In this document: positions 27,087 through 36,633 of the stretch, piece by piece
Layout of the letters: each line of letters opens with the position of its first letter
Numbering within the stretch: position 1 is the stretch's first letter
NCBI RefSeq assembly: GCF_026625985.1
Contig: NZ_CP113116.1
Coordinates: forward strand, 496,001 to 560,000
Source: Mycobacterium sp. Aquia_213
Lineage (GTDB): Bacteria; Actinomycetota; Actinomycetes; Mycobacteriales; Mycobacteriaceae
Length of the DNA: 64,000 nt
Reading direction: 5' to 3'
Program-made: the position numbers and the translations under genes
Notes under the pieces: generated by a model
Databases searched by the model: none
The model's input: the letters and a program-made list of their open reading frames with translations, nothing else
What the model was told of the DNA's origin: nothing

Positions 27087-27625
27087 AGGCCTAGCCGGCG
27101 CCGTTGCCGCTGGCGAGGAATGCGATCAATGAGGCCTCTGCTTATCGTCGTAGCGTATCCATTTATCAACTGCTGCAACGAGGTCCGTGTTCGCCGCGAA
27201 GACATGACGGTGGTAATACTCATGTTTGAACGTCGACGTGGCCGAACGGCGCTCCGTCGCGGCCGACGTCGCCGAGGTAGCTGAACTGACCTTGCGCAAC
27301 ACCGTCGTCGATGACCGGTTCGCCGGGGCCGCCGTTCTCTCCCAGTAGGATGCTCACGACCTCGGCTGCTCGGGTTACGTCGCGCGCGCGAGCCGTCTGC
27401 GCACGGATGCCCGACGCGACCATCCCACCACCGAGCTACCCGTCGCCGAGATGGGCGCGGTGGCGGGTGACGTGCTGGCCCGCTGCACGGTCAGGCGCGA
27501 CGAGTTTGAAGCGTCCGCCGAGTTGGCGTGCCAGCTGATCGAATCACACGTCTTCCCAACCACATACGCCGAGACCCTGCCGTCAGCGCACCAAGCCCGC
27601 AGCGGGATCGGGATCGGCGACCCAT
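27087..27625. other. Interval without a supported gene; possible gene remnant
   Basis: Between mmpL and mutY, one plus-strand frame reads VAADVAEVAELTLRNTVVDD, stops at 27346, and continues in the same frame as ELPVAEMGAVAGDVLARC and later ELACQLIESHVFPTTYAE. The codon pattern is gene-like but broken by the stop, and no family was recognised. The minus strand also has a short open frame (27220-27423). I see no RNA gene or insertion sequence here. Confidence 0.35.
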
Positions 27626-28513
27626 CTAGCCTTCCTCGCCGGCTAGCCCGAACCGGCCGTCCCGCGTCTGGGTTACCAGGCCGTCGGCAAGCAGTGAATA
27701 CAACGCCCGGTCCCGCTGCGCGGTGTCGGTCAGCCACGCCACATCCAGCTCGGCCCTGGTGACCGGGGAATCGTTGGCGCGCAGCACATCCAGCAACCGA
27801 CCGCGGACCTGACGATCTGTTCCGGCGTACGTTTGAATCCGGCGGGCCGGCCCTTGGGCGGGGGGAAAGCCGGCATGTCGCCACGCGCAGTGCTCAAGCG
27901 GGCACAACCCGCAGCGGGGCTTGCGCGCGACACACACCGTGGCACCCAATTCCATCAGCGCCACCGAAAACTGGGGCGCCGTATCGTCTTTCGGCAGCAA
28001 CGCCGAGACGTCGGCAAGGTCGCGTGTTGCCGACGGTGGACCGGCATCGGCCAGGCCGTGCACCGCGCGGGCCACCACCCGTCGCACATTGGTGTCGACC
28101 ACGGGTACCCGTTTGCGGTAGGCGAAGCACGCCACTGCTCGGGCGGTGTAGCTGCCGATACCCGGTAATTCCAATAGGGTTTCGACGTCATCCGGCACGA
28201 CGTCGCCGTGATCACGCGCGATGGCGATGGCGCATTCGTGCAAGCGCTTCGCCCGTCTCGGGTAGCCCAGCTTGCCCCACGCCCGCAGCACGTCGGCCGC
28301 GCTGGCCGCGGCGGTCGCCGACGGGGTGGGCCAGCGCCGCACCCAGTCCGTCCAGATCGGCAGCACCCGGGCCACCGGCGTCTGCTGCAGCATGAATTCG
28401 CTGACCAGGATCTGCCACGCGTCCACACCTGGTTCCCGCCAGGGCAGGTCGCGGCGCGAGCGTTCGTACCACTCCAGAAGTTCACCCGCCGGGATTTGCT
28501 CTGGACTAGGCAT
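27626..28513 (-). CDS. mutY: A/G-specific adenine DNA glycosylase
   Basis: Removes adenine mispaired with 8-oxoguanine. I chose ATG 28513 (295 residues starting MPSPEQIPAGELLEWYERSR). It shows the helix-hairpin-helix ELPGIGSYTARAVACFAY and the iron-sulfur cluster cysteines in CVARKPRCGLCPLEHC. The C-terminal region is shorter than E. coli MutY but close to Rv3589 (304 residues). It diverges from canB with only 30 bp between start codons. Confidence 0.95.
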   Translation of the reverse strand: MPSPEQIPAGELLEWYERSRRDLPWREPGVDAWQILVSEFMLQQTPVARVLPIWTDWVRRWPTPSATAAASAADVLRAWGKLGYPRRAKRLHECAIAIARDHGDVVPDDVETLLELPGIGSYTARAVACFAYRKRVPVVDTNVRRVVARAVHGLADAGPPSATRDLADVSALLPKDDTAPQFSVALMELGATVCVARKPRCGLCPLEHCAWRHAGFPPAQGPARRIQTYAGTDRQVRGRLLDVLRANDSPVTRAELDVAWLTDTAQRDRALYSLLADGLVTQTRDGRFGLAGEEG

Positions 28514-28543
28514 CGAAGCCCGCGGCACGCCAGAATATGTGCC

Positions 28544-29161
28544 ATGCCCAACACCAATCCGGTATCCGCATGGAAAGCACTCAAAGAGGGTAACGAGCGA
28601 TTCGTCGCCGGCCAGCCTGCGCACCCGAGCCAGAGCGTCGAACATCGCGCCAGCCTGGCCGCGGGTCAAAAACCCACCGCAGTCGTATTCGGTTGTTCGG
28701 ATAGCCGGGTGGCCGCGGAGCTCATCTTCGACCAGGGTCTGGGCGACATGTTCGTGGTCCGCACGGCCGGGCAGGTGATCGACTCGGCGGTGCTCGGGTC
28801 CATCGAGTTCGGGGTGTCGGTGCTCGAAGTCCCGCTGATCGTCGTCCTCGGCCATAACAGCTGCGGCGCCGTCAAGGCCGCCATCGGCGCGGTCGATGAC
28901 GGTGCCATACCAGGGGGCTTCGTGCGCGACGTGGTGGAGCGGGTCGCGCCGTCGATCCTGATGGGCCGCCGCGACGGCCTGAGTCGAGTCGACGAGTTCG
29001 AGGCACGGCACGTAAGCGAGACGTTGGCGCAGCTCGCGTCGCGTTCTGCCGCCATCGCCGAGCGGGTTTCGGCGGGCACGCTGGCGCTTGCCGGGGTCAC
29101 CTATCACCTCGCCGACGGGCGCGCGGCGCTGGTCGACCACATCGGCGACATCGGCGAGTAG
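28544..29161 (+). CDS. canB: Beta-class carbonic anhydrase
   Basis: Interconverts CO2 and bicarbonate. The 205-residue protein starts MPNTNPVSAWKALKEGNERF and has the zinc ligands and catalytic dyad in VFGCSDSRVAAE (Cys, Asp, Arg) and LGHNSCGAVKAA (His, Cys). This matches Rv3588c, beside mutY in M. tuberculosis. The ATG lies seven bases after a CAGAAT -10-like hexamer, consistent with a leaderless transcript. Confidence 0.95.
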   Translation: MPNTNPVSAWKALKEGNERFVAGQPAHPSQSVEHRASLAAGQKPTAVVFGCSDSRVAAELIFDQGLGDMFVVRTAGQVIDSAVLGSIEFGVSVLEVPLIVVLGHNSCGAVKAAIGAVDDGAIPGGFVRDVVERVAPSILMGRRDGLSRVDEFEARHVSETLAQLASRSAAIAERVSAGTLALAGVTYHLADGRAALVDHIGDIGE

Positions 29162-29268
29162 CCCGCCGCTTTTCTTTGCGGCACGGGCCACTAACACGTT
29201 CATTGGCCAGCTAACATCGCGACACGCCGAGTCGGATCGGACAAATCGGTGTGACCTGGACTTATGGT

Positions 29269-30075
29269 GTGACCGTGCTGGATCTGGAACCGCGTGGCCC
29301 GCTACCCACGGAGATCTATTGGCGGCGCAGGGGGCTGGCCCTGGGGATCGCGGTCGTCGTGATCGGCATCGCTGTCGCTATCGTCATCGCCTTTATGGGC
29401 AACACCGCGGGTGCCAAACCCGCCAGTGTCAACAAGGCCGGCTCGGGTCAAAACACCCCGGCAGCGCCTCCGCCGCAAGCGCCGCCCGCGCCGGGGCCGG
29501 AAGGCGTCACTCCACTGCCGCAGGGGCAAAACCCGGAGGCCCCGACGCCGACCGCGGCGGTGCAGCCGCCTCCGGTACTCAAGGAGGGCGACGACTGCCC
29601 CGACTCGACGCTGGCCGTAAAGGGGCTGACCAACGCGCCCCAGTACTTCATCGGTGACCAGCCGAAGTTCACGATGGTCGTCACCAACATCGGGCTGGTG
29701 GCCTGCAAGCGCGATGTCGGCGCCGCCGTGCTGGCCGCCTACGTCTACTCGCTGGACAACAAGCGACTGTGGTCCAACCTGGACTGCGCGCCGTCCAACG
29801 AGACCCTGGTCAAGACCTTCACGCCGGGCGAACAGGTGACGACGGCGGTGACGTGGACCGGGATGGGTTCCTCGCCGCACTGCCCGCTGCCGCGGCCGGC
29901 CATCGGCCCGGGCACCTACAACCTCGTCGTCCAGCTGGGCAACCTGCGCTCGCTTGCGGTTCCGTTCATCCTGAACCAGCCGCCGCCCCCGCCGGGGCCG
30001 GTGCCGGGTCAGCCGGCGGTGCCGCAGCCCGAGGCTCCGCCCGGGGTTGTTCCCGGTCCGTCGCCGGCGGGCTAG
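29269..30075 (+). CDS. Membrane-anchored secreted-domain protein (Rv3587c-like)
   Basis: The 268-residue protein has a single N-terminal transmembrane helix (about 28-48), then a Pro/Ala/Gln-rich linker. A compact extracytoplasmic beta-domain follows (about 105-235) with cysteine pairs in EGDDCPDS, VACKRDV, LDCAPSN and HCPLP. A proline-rich tail ends it. I chose the GTG at 29269 (TVLDLEPRGPLPTEIYW follows), which matches the M. tuberculosis start; the GTG at 29251 would add six residues. Function unknown; the domain looks like an immunoglobulin-like binding module. Confidence 0.88.
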   Translation: MTVLDLEPRGPLPTEIYWRRRGLALGIAVVVIGIAVAIVIAFMGNTAGAKPASVNKAGSGQNTPAAPPPQAPPAPGPEGVTPLPQGQNPEAPTPTAAVQPPPVLKEGDDCPDSTLAVKGLTNAPQYFIGDQPKFTMVVTNIGLVACKRDVGAAVLAAYVYSLDNKRLWSNLDCAPSNETLVKTFTPGEQVTTAVTWTGMGSSPHCPLPRPAIGPGTYNLVVQLGNLRSLAVPFILNQPPPPPGPVPGQPAVPQPEAPPGVVPGPSPAG

Positions 30076-30083
30076 AGCGTCGG

Positions 30084-31157
30084 TTAGTTGAGCGGGTCGG
30101 CGATCGTCGACTCCGCCAGCTGCGACAGCCCTTCCCGCACATGGCGGGCCCACATCGAGCCGATGCCATCGACCGATTGCAGGTCGCTCGCGCTGGCGGC
30201 GAGCAGACCCTGCAGCGTCCCGAAGTTGCGGACCAACAGATCCACGTGGGCGAACTGCAGCCGGGGGATACCGGCCATCGCGCGGTAGCCACGCGGGCTC
30301 AGCGCCGAGTCCTGCGCCTCCGCCGTCGTCGGATACCCGAAAACCTTTGCCAGCGAGGTGGTTTCGAGCAGCTCGATATCCGACAACGAGTCCAGCTCAT
30401 CAAGGGTCGCGATCATCTGCACATCGGAGAGCGGCTCGGGGCTGGCGTGGTAGTCGCGCACGATCAATTCTCGATCGGTGTCGTTGCCGCCCAGCAGCTC
30501 CTCGAGCTGCAGCCGCAGCTGGCGCCCGTCGGTGCCCAGTTCGACGACGTCGTAGTCGATCACCAGCCCGATTCGCCGGACCAGCTCGAGTCGCTGCACC
30601 ACGGTCATCACGTCGCGCAGCGTGACGAAGTCTTCGATCTCGGCCCGGGAGAGCAGCCGGCTGACCTCGTCGAGGCGGGTCTTGTAGCGCTCCAGGGTCG
30701 CGATGGCCTGGTTGGCGCGCGACAGGATGGTCGCGGAATCGGCCAGTACGTGGCGCTCCCCGCCGACGTAGACGGTGACGATGTTCATCGAGTGGCTGAC
30801 CGAGATCACCGGATGGCCGGTCTGAATCGCCGCGCGTTCCGCCGAGCGGTGCCGGGTGCCCGACTCGTCGGTGGGTATCGACGGATCGGGGACCAGCTGA
30901 ACGTTGGCCCGCACGATGCGGCTGGCGTCGGTGGACAGCACGACGGCGCCGTCCATCTTGGCCAGTTCGCGTAGCCGCGTCGGGGCGTATCGGACATCCA
31001 GAGCGAAGCCACCGTCGCAGATGGCCTCGACGTTCTCGTCGTTGCCGAGGACGATCAGCGCACCGGTACGGCCGCGCAGAATCCGCTCCAGGCCGTCCCG
31101 GAGCCCGGTGCCCGGTGCCAGGCGGGCGACTGTTTCACGCAGCGTCGGACGGGTCAC
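30084..31157 (-). CDS. disA: DisA, DNA-integrity scanning diadenylate cyclase
   Basis: Makes c-di-AMP from two ATP and senses DNA structure. The 357-residue protein has the DAC domain with motifs MDGAVVLS and SGTRHRSAERAA, a helical spine, and a C-terminal helix-hairpin-helix (SVDGIGSMWARHV) that binds branched DNA. The stop is convergent with the Rv3587c-like gene, nine bases apart. It lies downstream of radA; the two form a unit, and RadA-DisA interaction is known in other bacteria. Confidence 0.97.
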   Translation of the reverse strand: MTRPTLRETVARLAPGTGLRDGLERILRGRTGALIVLGNDENVEAICDGGFALDVRYAPTRLRELAKMDGAVVLSTDASRIVRANVQLVPDPSIPTDESGTRHRSAERAAIQTGHPVISVSHSMNIVTVYVGGERHVLADSATILSRANQAIATLERYKTRLDEVSRLLSRAEIEDFVTLRDVMTVVQRLELVRRIGLVIDYDVVELGTDGRQLRLQLEELLGGNDTDRELIVRDYHASPEPLSDVQMIATLDELDSLSDIELLETTSLAKVFGYPTTAEAQDSALSPRGYRAMAGIPRLQFAHVDLLVRNFGTLQGLLAASASDLQSVDGIGSMWARHVREGLSQLAESTIADPLN

Positions 31158-31171
31158 AGGCTGTCATTCTG

Positions 31172-32593
31172 CTACGCCATCGCCCGCGGCGTAGCAATGT
31201 CCAGCCGTTCGAGCCGCACGGGCCCGCTGCTGCGGTGGTCCGCGATGTCGATCATGTGCTCCAGCGCCGCGCCGATGTTGGGTGCGAACAGAGCCCGCAT
31301 GCCCCGCGGAACGGTGTCGCATCCCGCCGGAATCAGCGCGATGCTGAATCCCTGCCGGGCGGCTTCGGCCAGCCGCCGGTCCATCCCGCTCACTCGGCGC
31401 AGATCGCCCGCCAGTCCGACTTCGCCGACCATCACCGCCGTGGTGGGCAGCGGCAGATCGGCCAACGCGGAAGCCAGCGCGATCGCGACGGCGAGGTCCG
31501 AGGACGGATCGGTCAACCGCATGCCGCCCACGGTGGACAGGTAGATGTCGTTGGCGGCAAGCGGCAATTTGGCGTGCTTTTCCAGCACGGCAGTGATCAT
31601 CGCGGCGCGGGAGTGATCGATCCCGCTGACCGCGCGGCGCGGCGACCCGGCGTTCGGCGTGGCCAACAGCGCCTGGACTTCGCCGATCAGCGGCCGCTTG
31701 CCGTCCAGCGCGACCGTGATCGCGGTACCGGGCACCGGGGCGGGCCGCTGATCCAAGAACAGGTTGGACGGGTCGGCGACCCCTTCAATTCCGTTGTCGT
31801 GCAACATGAAACATCCGACTTCGTCGGCGCCGCCAAAACGGTTCTTGATGCCGCGGACCATCCGCAGCGAGCCGTTGCGGTCGCCCTCGAAATGCAGCAC
31901 GACGTCGACGAGGTGTTCCAGCGAACGTGGTCCGGCGATCGCGCCGTCCTTGGTGACGTGGCCGACGAGGATCAGCGCCACGCCGTCGGCCTTGGCCGCG
32001 CCGGTGAGCGCGGCCGTCACCGCGCGCACCTGCGTCACCCCGCCGGCGACACCGTCGGACTCGGTGGTGGACATGGTTTGCACCGAGTCGACGATCACCA
32101 GTGCGGGCTTGACCGTCGCGATGTGCTCGAGCACCGTGTGCACGTCGGATTCGGCGGCCAGGTAGACCTCGTCGCTGCCGCAGTCCATGCGGTCCGCGCG
32201 CAGCCTGATCTGGCCCGCGGACTCCTCGCCGGAGATGTACAGCGCGCGCCGCCCGGACTGCGCCCACAGGTGGGCGACCTTGAGCAGCAACGTCGACTTG
32301 CCGACACCCGGATCACCGGCCAGCAGCGTCACCGAGCCGGGCACCACGCCGCCGCCGAGTACGCGGTCGAGCTCGTCGATACCCGTCGCGCGGTGCTGGC
32401 TGGCGCCTGGCTCGATGGAACTGATCGGCACGGCGCGCGACGCCCCGTTTACCGGACGGCGACCGCCCACCGTGCGGAGCACGGCAACCTCATCGACGGT
32501 GCCCCAGGTGCCGCATTCTCCGCAGCGGCCCACCCATTTGGCGGTGACGTGCTGGCACTCCGAGCAACGGTATTGCGAGCGCGCATTTGCCAC
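31172..32593 (-). CDS. radA: DNA repair protein RadA
   Basis: A RecA-like ATPase that promotes branch migration in recombination. The 473-residue protein has an N-terminal C4 zinc finger (CSECQHVTAKWVGRCGECG), Walker A GDPGVGKST, the RadA signature KNRFG, and a C-terminal Lon-protease-like domain. It starts 14 bp upstream of disA and lies downstream of lpqE, the order known from M. tuberculosis. All motifs are intact. Confidence 0.97.
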   Translation of the reverse strand: MANARSQYRCSECQHVTAKWVGRCGECGTWGTVDEVAVLRTVGGRRPVNGASRAVPISSIEPGASQHRATGIDELDRVLGGGVVPGSVTLLAGDPGVGKSTLLLKVAHLWAQSGRRALYISGEESAGQIRLRADRMDCGSDEVYLAAESDVHTVLEHIATVKPALVIVDSVQTMSTTESDGVAGGVTQVRAVTAALTGAAKADGVALILVGHVTKDGAIAGPRSLEHLVDVVLHFEGDRNGSLRMVRGIKNRFGGADEVGCFMLHDNGIEGVADPSNLFLDQRPAPVPGTAITVALDGKRPLIGEVQALLATPNAGSPRRAVSGIDHSRAAMITAVLEKHAKLPLAANDIYLSTVGGMRLTDPSSDLAVAIALASALADLPLPTTAVMVGEVGLAGDLRRVSGMDRRLAEAARQGFSIALIPAGCDTVPRGMRALFAPNIGAALEHMIDIADHRSSGPVRLERLDIATPRAMA

Positions 32594-32643
32594 GCCATGA
32601 CGGTATCCGGCGGGGCCGACAAGCCCCGCTGTGACACGGCTGT

Positions 32644-33198
32644 TTAGGCCTCCGACGGCGCCATCCCGGCGGAAATCGGCACCTGCACGCTGGTTTGGCC
32701 GGCCTTCTCGAAGGTGAAGGTGAAGTTGTAGGAGAGGCCGTTGGTGATGGGCTTGGCCAAGTTGACGGATGCCTTGGCCGCGCTGTTGGGGTTGAGCACC
32801 CCCGGCGCGACCTTCTGGCCTTCCGGTGTACCGATGAACAGCATGCCGCTGGGGGGCAGGCGGGAGTCGCCGGTCACCGTCACGGTGCCGATGTCACTGG
32901 TGATGCCCAGCAAGCGGTCCTCGACGTCCGGGGACTGGTTCACTGCCACCAGCACCAGGTCCACGTTCTTGCCTGGGTGCAGGTAATCGCCGGTCTGCGC
33001 GGCCTGGATACGGATGTCGCGCAGCGCCACGTTGTTGACCGTGACCTTGTTGCCGTTGACGGCGGGCTCCTGCGTCGCCATCTGCGAGATCTGCCCGGCG
33101 CCACAACCGGTGAGCACGGCAGCGACCACGGCGGCCAGGCCGGCGAGGGCAACTCGGGCGCGAAGGCCGACCGCGAGGCTGGTCTTGAAGCGGTTCAC
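32644..33198 (-). CDS. lpqE: LpqE lipoprotein
   Basis: The 184-residue protein has a lipoprotein signal (ARVALAGLAAVVAAVLTGC, lipobox LTGC) and a beta-rich mature domain (NGNKVTVNNVALRDIRIQAA, ending FTFEKAGQTSVQVPI), resembling copper-chaperone-like or immunoglobulin-like folds. I chose the GTG at 33198 after AGGAGG; upstream open frame to 33363 has no signal. The exact function is not established. It precedes radA-disA and diverges from carD. The interval 33199-33511 is non-coding. Confidence 0.9.
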   Translation of the reverse strand: MNRFKTSLAVGLRARVALAGLAAVVAAVLTGCGAGQISQMATQEPAVNGNKVTVNNVALRDIRIQAAQTGDYLHPGKNVDLVLVAVNQSPDVEDRLLGITSDIGTVTVTGDSRLPPSGMLFIGTPEGQKVAPGVLNPNSAAKASVNLAKPITNGLSYNFTFTFEKAGQTSVQVPISAGMAPSEA

Positions 33199-33476
33199 TC
33201 GATGCCTCCTGGGCTCGGTCTGGCTGGTCAGAGCAAGTCGCGGCACGATGACGGCCGCGTCAACCGTGCAACTATGCACAGTAGTAGGAACCACGTTCCA
33301 GCGGTAGCGCAGGTAGCAAGACCAGCACCGCAGCGTCGGTAGCGGGGGCACCCGGCTAGGCAAGAGCGGGCATTGATAGTGTGTTCTATTGCACGTCTTC
33401 TCCCGTCTGTCAACCCCTATTCAGCGCGCGTTGTGCCCCTGACCTGCACTGTTGCTTCGCGTGTGTTGGACCGCCG

Positions 33477-33485
33477 TGTTAGACT
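33477..33485 (+). promoter_or_regulatory. Extended -10 promoter of carD
   Basis: TGTTAGACT contains TG, one base, then TAGACT, a mycobacterial extended -10, 26 bp before the carD ATG. The rest of 33199-33476 shows only short palindromes such as ggaac-cac-gttcc (33287-33299). Confidence 0.55.
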
Positions 33486-33487
33486 GA

Positions 33488-34000
<513 letters not shown>

Positions 34001-34015
34001 AGGCCCTGAGCTCAC

Positions 34016-34687
34016 GTGGTCGGGGGCACAGTTGTCGCAGTGGTCCCGGCCGCGGGGTTGGGGGAGCGGCTGCGCGCCGGCATCCCGAAAGCATTTTGCG
34101 AACTTGATGGACGCACGCTGCTGGAATGGGCCGTTGCGGGTCTGCTGAATTCGGGGGTCGTTAGTCACGTCGTGGCGGCGGTGCCTGCCGATCGCATCGA
34201 CCAAGCCAAGCAAGTCCTGGGTGACCGGGCGACCGTTGTAGCCGGCGGCTCCGGGCGCACCGAATCGGTGAATCTGGCATTATCCGCCCTGTCCGGCGAA
34301 CCGGATTTCGTGCTGGTTCACGACGCCGCCCGCGCGTTGACGCCACCGGAGCTGATCGTGCGCGTGGTCGACGCGTTGCGGGCCGGGCACGGCGCTGTGG
34401 TGCCCGCGCTGCCGCTGCATGACACCATCAAGGCCGTGGATGCCAACGGCGTGGTGCTGGGCACGCCGGAACGTGCCGGGCTGCGGGCGGTGCAGACACC
34501 GCAAGGGTTCGCCACCGACCTGCTGTTGCGCGCATATCAACGAGCCGCCGGCGCGGTTTTCACCGACGACGCATCCCTGGTTGAACACGTCGGCGGCCAG
34601 GTTCAGGTGGTCGACGGCGACCCGTTGGCATTCAAGATCACCACCCAGCTGGATCTGCTGCTGGCCCAAGCGATTGTGCGCCGGTGA
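34016..34687 (+). CDS. ispD: 2-C-methyl-D-erythritol 4-phosphate cytidylyltransferase
   Basis: Third enzyme of the MEP isoprenoid pathway. The 223-residue protein has the nucleotide-binding loop VVPAAGLGERL, catalytic lysine in IPKAF, and VLVHDAARAL and TDDASLVE later. It starts at GTG 15 bp after carD and overlaps the ispF start by 4 bp. Confidence 0.96.
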   Translation: MVGGTVVAVVPAAGLGERLRAGIPKAFCELDGRTLLEWAVAGLLNSGVVSHVVAAVPADRIDQAKQVLGDRATVVAGGSGRTESVNLALSALSGEPDFVLVHDAARALTPPELIVRVVDALRAGHGAVVPALPLHDTIKAVDANGVVLGTPERAGLRAVQTPQGFATDLLLRAYQRAAGAVFTDDASLVEHVGGQVQVVDGDPLAFKITTQLDLLLAQAIVRR

Positions 34688-35172
34688 CTGAACAGCTTCG
34701 GATGCCAAGGGTCGGTCTGGGAACCGACGTACACCCGATTGAGCCCGGACGGCCCTGCTGGTTGCTGGGCCTGCTGTTTCCCGACGCCGACGGCTGCGCC
34801 GGACACTCCGACGGCGACGTGGCCGCGCACGCGTTGTGTGACGCGCTGTTGTCGGCGGCCGGGCTGGGCGACATCGGCGCCGTATTCGGAGTCGACGATC
34901 CGCGGTGGAAGGACGTCAGCGGCGCCGACATGCTTCGCCACGTCGTCGAGCTGATATGCAACGACGGCTTTCGGGTCGGAAACGCTGCCGTGCAAGTAAT
35001 CGGTAACCGGCCAAAGATCGGCCCCCGGCGCGCCGAAGCACAGCAGTTGCTGTCGGATCTGGTGGGTGCCCCGGTGTCGGTCTCGGCGACCACCACCGAT
35101 GGCCTGGGCCTCACCGGGCGGGGTGAGGGTTTGGCCGCCATCGCGACAGCCCTCGTTATCGCGCACGGATAG
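34684..35172 (+). CDS. ispF: 2-C-methyl-D-erythritol 2,4-cyclodiphosphate synthase
   Basis: Fifth enzyme of the MEP pathway. The 162-residue protein shows the metal-binding Asp and His in LGTDVHPI and His in GHSDGDVAAHAL, with the later signature TTTDGLGLTGRGEG. It is coupled to ispD by an overlap, so the two enzymes are made together, as in M. tuberculosis. Confidence 0.97.
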   Translation: MTEQLRMPRVGLGTDVHPIEPGRPCWLLGLLFPDADGCAGHSDGDVAAHALCDALLSAAGLGDIGAVFGVDDPRWKDVSGADMLRHVVELICNDGFRVGNAAVQVIGNRPKIGPRRAEAQQLLSDLVGAPVSVSATTTDGLGLTGRGEGLAAIATALVIAHG

Positions 35173-35209
35173 CCCCGCGAGCTGCGGTCGGCCGATCCGA
35201 AGTAGCAGG

Positions 35210-35227
35210 TAAGCTGGCACGTCGTGA
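35210..35227 (+). promoter_or_regulatory. Leaderless-type promoter -10 and start of cysS
   Basis: TAAGCT (35210-35215), eight bases, then GTG: the same 18-mer as at the lysS start. It suggests cysS has its own promoter within the ispF-cysS gap. The role is inferred from sequence and spacing. Confidence 0.55.
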
Positions 35228-36633
35228 CCGATCGCCCCCCCATGCGGCTGCACGACACTGCAGCCGGCGCAGTGCGCGACTTCGTTCCGCTGCGCGAGGG
35301 GCACGTCTCCATCTACCTGTGTGGCGCGACCGTTCAGGGACAGCCGCACATCGGCCACGTCCGCAGCGGCGTGGCCTTCGACATCCTGCGCCGCTGGCTG
35401 ATGGCGCGCGGTTACGACGTCGCGTTCATCCGCAACGTGACCGATATCGAAGACAAGATCCTCGCCAAGGCCGCCGCGGCCTGCCGGCCATGGTGGGAGT
35501 GGGCTGCCACCTACGAGCGTGCGTTCACCGCGGCCTACGACGCCCTGGACGTGTTGCCGCCGTCGGCGGAGCCGCGAGCCACCGGGCACATCACCCAGAT
35601 GGTCGAGTTAATGGACCGCCTGATCGAAAATGGTCACGCGTACGCCGCGGCCGGGGACGTCTACTTCGACGTGCTCAGCTACCCCGAGTACGGCCAGCTG
35701 TCCGGCCACAAGATCGATGACGTCCACCAGGGCGAGGGCGCCGGGACCGGCAAGCGCGACCAGCGCGACTTCACGCTCTGGAAGGGCGAAAAGCCCGGTG
35801 AGCCGTCGTGGCCCTCGCCGTGGGGGCGCGGGCGCCCGGGCTGGCACCTGGAATGCTCGGCGATGGCGCGCACCTATCTGGGGCCGGAATTCGACATCCA
35901 TTGCGGGGGAATGGATTTGGTGTTCCCGCATCACGAGAATGAGATCGCCCAGAGCCGCGCGGCCGGGGATGGGTTCGCCCGCTACTGGCTGCACAACGGC
36001 TGGGTGACGATGGGCGGCGAGAAGATGAGCAAGTCGCTGGGCAATGTGTTGTCCATCCCGGCGATGTTGCAGCGGGTGCGCCCGCCGGAACTGCGCTACT
36101 ACCTGGGCAGCGCCCACTATCGCTCGATGCTCGAATTTTCCGATACGGCCCTACAGGATGCGGTGAAAGCCTATGTGGGAGTTGAGGAATTCCTGCATCG
36201 CGTACGGGTTCGGGTCGGCGGCGTCGTCCCCGGTGAGTGGACGCCGCGATTCGCCGACGCGCTCGACGACGACCTCGCGGTCCCGATCGCACTGGCCGAG
36301 ATCCACCAGGCCCGGGCCGAGGGCAACCGGGCACTCGACGCCGGCGACCATGAAGGCGCCCTGCAGAGCGCCGGCTCGATCCGCGCGATGATGGGCATCC
36401 TGGGCTGTGACCCGCTCGACGAACGCTGGGAATCGCGCGACGAGACGTCGGCAGCGCTCGCGGCCGTCGACGTGCTGGTCCAGTCCGAGCTGGAAAGCCG
36501 GAAGCAGGCCCGCGACGAGCGCAATTGGGCTCTCGCAGATCAGATTCGGGACCGACTCAAGAACGCCGGCATCGAAGTCACCGACACCGCCGACGGGCCG
36601 CAGTGGGAACTGCTGGCCGGTGACGACAAATAG
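35224..36633 (+). CDS. cysS: Cysteinyl-tRNA synthetase
   Basis: Class I synthetase of 469 residues. Visible motifs are the zinc Cys and HIGH-type signature CGATVQGQPHIGH, the zinc-site segment CGGMDLVFPHHENE, and KMSKS. C-terminal helices bind the anticodon. The GTG start follows the -10-like TAAGCT without a ribosome binding site. The stop is immediately followed by the rlmB ATG. Paralogous MshC is a different enzyme; the intact length and C-terminal domain here fit CysS. Confidence 0.96.
   Translation: MTDRPPMRLHDTAAGAVRDFVPLREGHVSIYLCGATVQGQPHIGHVRSGVAFDILRRWLMARGYDVAFIRNVTDIEDKILAKAAAACRPWWEWAATYERAFTAAYDALDVLPPSAEPRATGHITQMVELMDRLIENGHAYAAAGDVYFDVLSYPEYGQLSGHKIDDVHQGEGAGTGKRDQRDFTLWKGEKPGEPSWPSPWGRGRPGWHLECSAMARTYLGPEFDIHCGGMDLVFPHHENEIAQSRAAGDGFARYWLHNGWVTMGGEKMSKSLGNVLSIPAMLQRVRPPELRYYLGSAHYRSMLEFSDTALQDAVKAYVGVEEFLHRVRVRVGGVVPGEWTPRFADALDDDLAVPIALAEIHQARAEGNRALDAGDHEGALQSAGSIRAMMGILGCDPLDERWESRDETSAALAAVDVLVQSELESRKQARDERNWALADQIRDRLKNAGIEVTDTADGPQWELLAGDDK

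Noticed and set aside
29805..30974. Plus-strand ORF antisense to disA
   Set aside because: The disA frame contains all diadenylate cyclase motifs; the opposite frame is a shadow.
33287..33299. ggaac-cac-gttcc palindrome as a SigE/SigH promoter or LexA box upstream of carD
   Set aside because: GGAAC is not followed by GTT at the required 17-19 base spacing, and the motif does not match the mycobacterial LexA box.
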